5,346 nucleotides of DNA from Flavobacteriales bacterium UBA7382. GTDB taxonomy: Bacteria; Bacteroidota; Bacteroidia; Flavobacteriales_D; Sanyastnellaceae. The stretch lies in assembly GCA_002469765.1 (NCBI GenBank), contig DKNS01000026.1, forward strand, positions 1 through 5,346, read 5' to 3'. Below, one piece after another: positions 5,258 to 5,346 of the stretch (positions are counted from its first letter, which is position 1; every line of letters begins with the position of its first letter). The notes under the pieces were generated by a model. It had not been told where the DNA came from, searched no databases, and saw only the letters and a list, made by a program, of their open reading frames with translations. The position numbers and the translations under genes were made by a program.

Positions 5258-5280
5258 GTGCCCCAGATGTCAGTCGAGCT
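5247..5280. terminator. Stem-loop over the mazG stop and the facing stop codon
   Basis: AGCTCG (5247-5252) pairs with CGAGCT (5275-5280); after a G-T position (5253/5274), CTGA (5254-5257) pairs with TCAG (5270-5273). This gives an 11-bp stem with one wobble and a 12-base loop. The mazG TGA is in the left arm and the TGA of the inferred minus-strand gene is in the right arm. There is no clear U-tract. It is probably the shared 3' end of the two convergent transcripts. Confidence 0.4.
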
Positions 5281-5346
5281 GGTCCGCGACTTGGCTTGCG
5301 AACGAGTCACCCCAAAGACCATATTGCGCCCCGCTCGGATGAAGCC
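5270..5346 (-). CDS. Probable 3' end of an unidentified minus-strand gene
   Basis: One minus-strand frame is open from the window edge to a TGA at 5272-5270 and reads LHPSGAQYGLWGDSFASQVA followed by DQLD. It is only 24 codons, so no family can be named. Support is indirect: the frame looks protein-like, with a mix of Trp, Tyr, Phe, Asp and Gly and GC-ending codons as in its neighbours. It would meet mazG across a 12-bp convergent gap, matching the other two convergent junctions (8 and 18 bp). Its stop also falls in the stem-loop with the mazG stop. An alternative minus-strand frame is open too but runs on into mazG and looks like an antisense shadow. Confidence 0.45.
   Translation of the reverse strand, partial: LHPSGAQYGLWGDSFASQVADQLD

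Overview
The window looks like chromosomal DNA from a GC-rich member of the Bacteroidota, most likely a marine Flavobacteriales (Cryomorphaceae/Schleiferiaceae-like) bacterium. The evidence is a Na+-NQR gene with Bacteroidota-type features, a thioredoxin/DUF6952 pair, a secreted protein ending in the Cys-rich 'GCT..ACNYDP..DDGSC' repeats and dockerin-like tail common in that group, a TAnnTTTG-type promoter box, and no obvious Shine-Dalgarno sequences. The taxonomic call is inference from protein signatures; no rRNA or marker gene is present.

Layout. 1-487 (+) is the 3' end of nqrF, the NADH-dehydrogenase subunit of the sodium-pumping NADH:quinone oxidoreductase. It is followed 7 bp later by apbE (495-1607, +), a lipoprotein FMN transferase that flavinylates NqrB/NqrC. 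Convergent with apbE is a 67-codon gene (1626-1829, -) for an NqrM-like one-helix, four-cysteine protein needed in other bacteria for iron insertion into Na+-NQR. So the left third is a catalytic subunit plus two maturation factors. Divergent from nqrM is a large secreted beta-helix-type protein of unknown function (about 1889-3796, +), with a non-ATG start, 2.5 Cys-rich repeats and a Ca-binding dockerin-like C-terminus. Convergent with it is a minus-strand operon: a thioredoxin-family gene (4041-4346) overlapping by four bases a DUF6952-like gene (3805-4044). Divergent from that operon is mazG (4460-5257, +), a nucleoside triphosphate pyrophosphohydrolase. The last 77 bases probably hold the 3' end of another minus-strand gene.

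The region is very compact: the three convergent junctions are only 8-18 bp wide. Each carries stem-loop potential touching the stop codons, and at two of them both stop codons lie in opposite arms of one inverted repeat. The two divergent promoter regions share a near-identical 15-mer (TACCTTTRAGGCATG) that joins a promoter-like box to the start codon of nqrM and of mazG, suggesting leaderless transcripts. No mobile element, CRISPR array, tRNA or rRNA was seen, no gene-free stretch exceeds about 115 bp, and I do not see a clearly new multi-gene system here.
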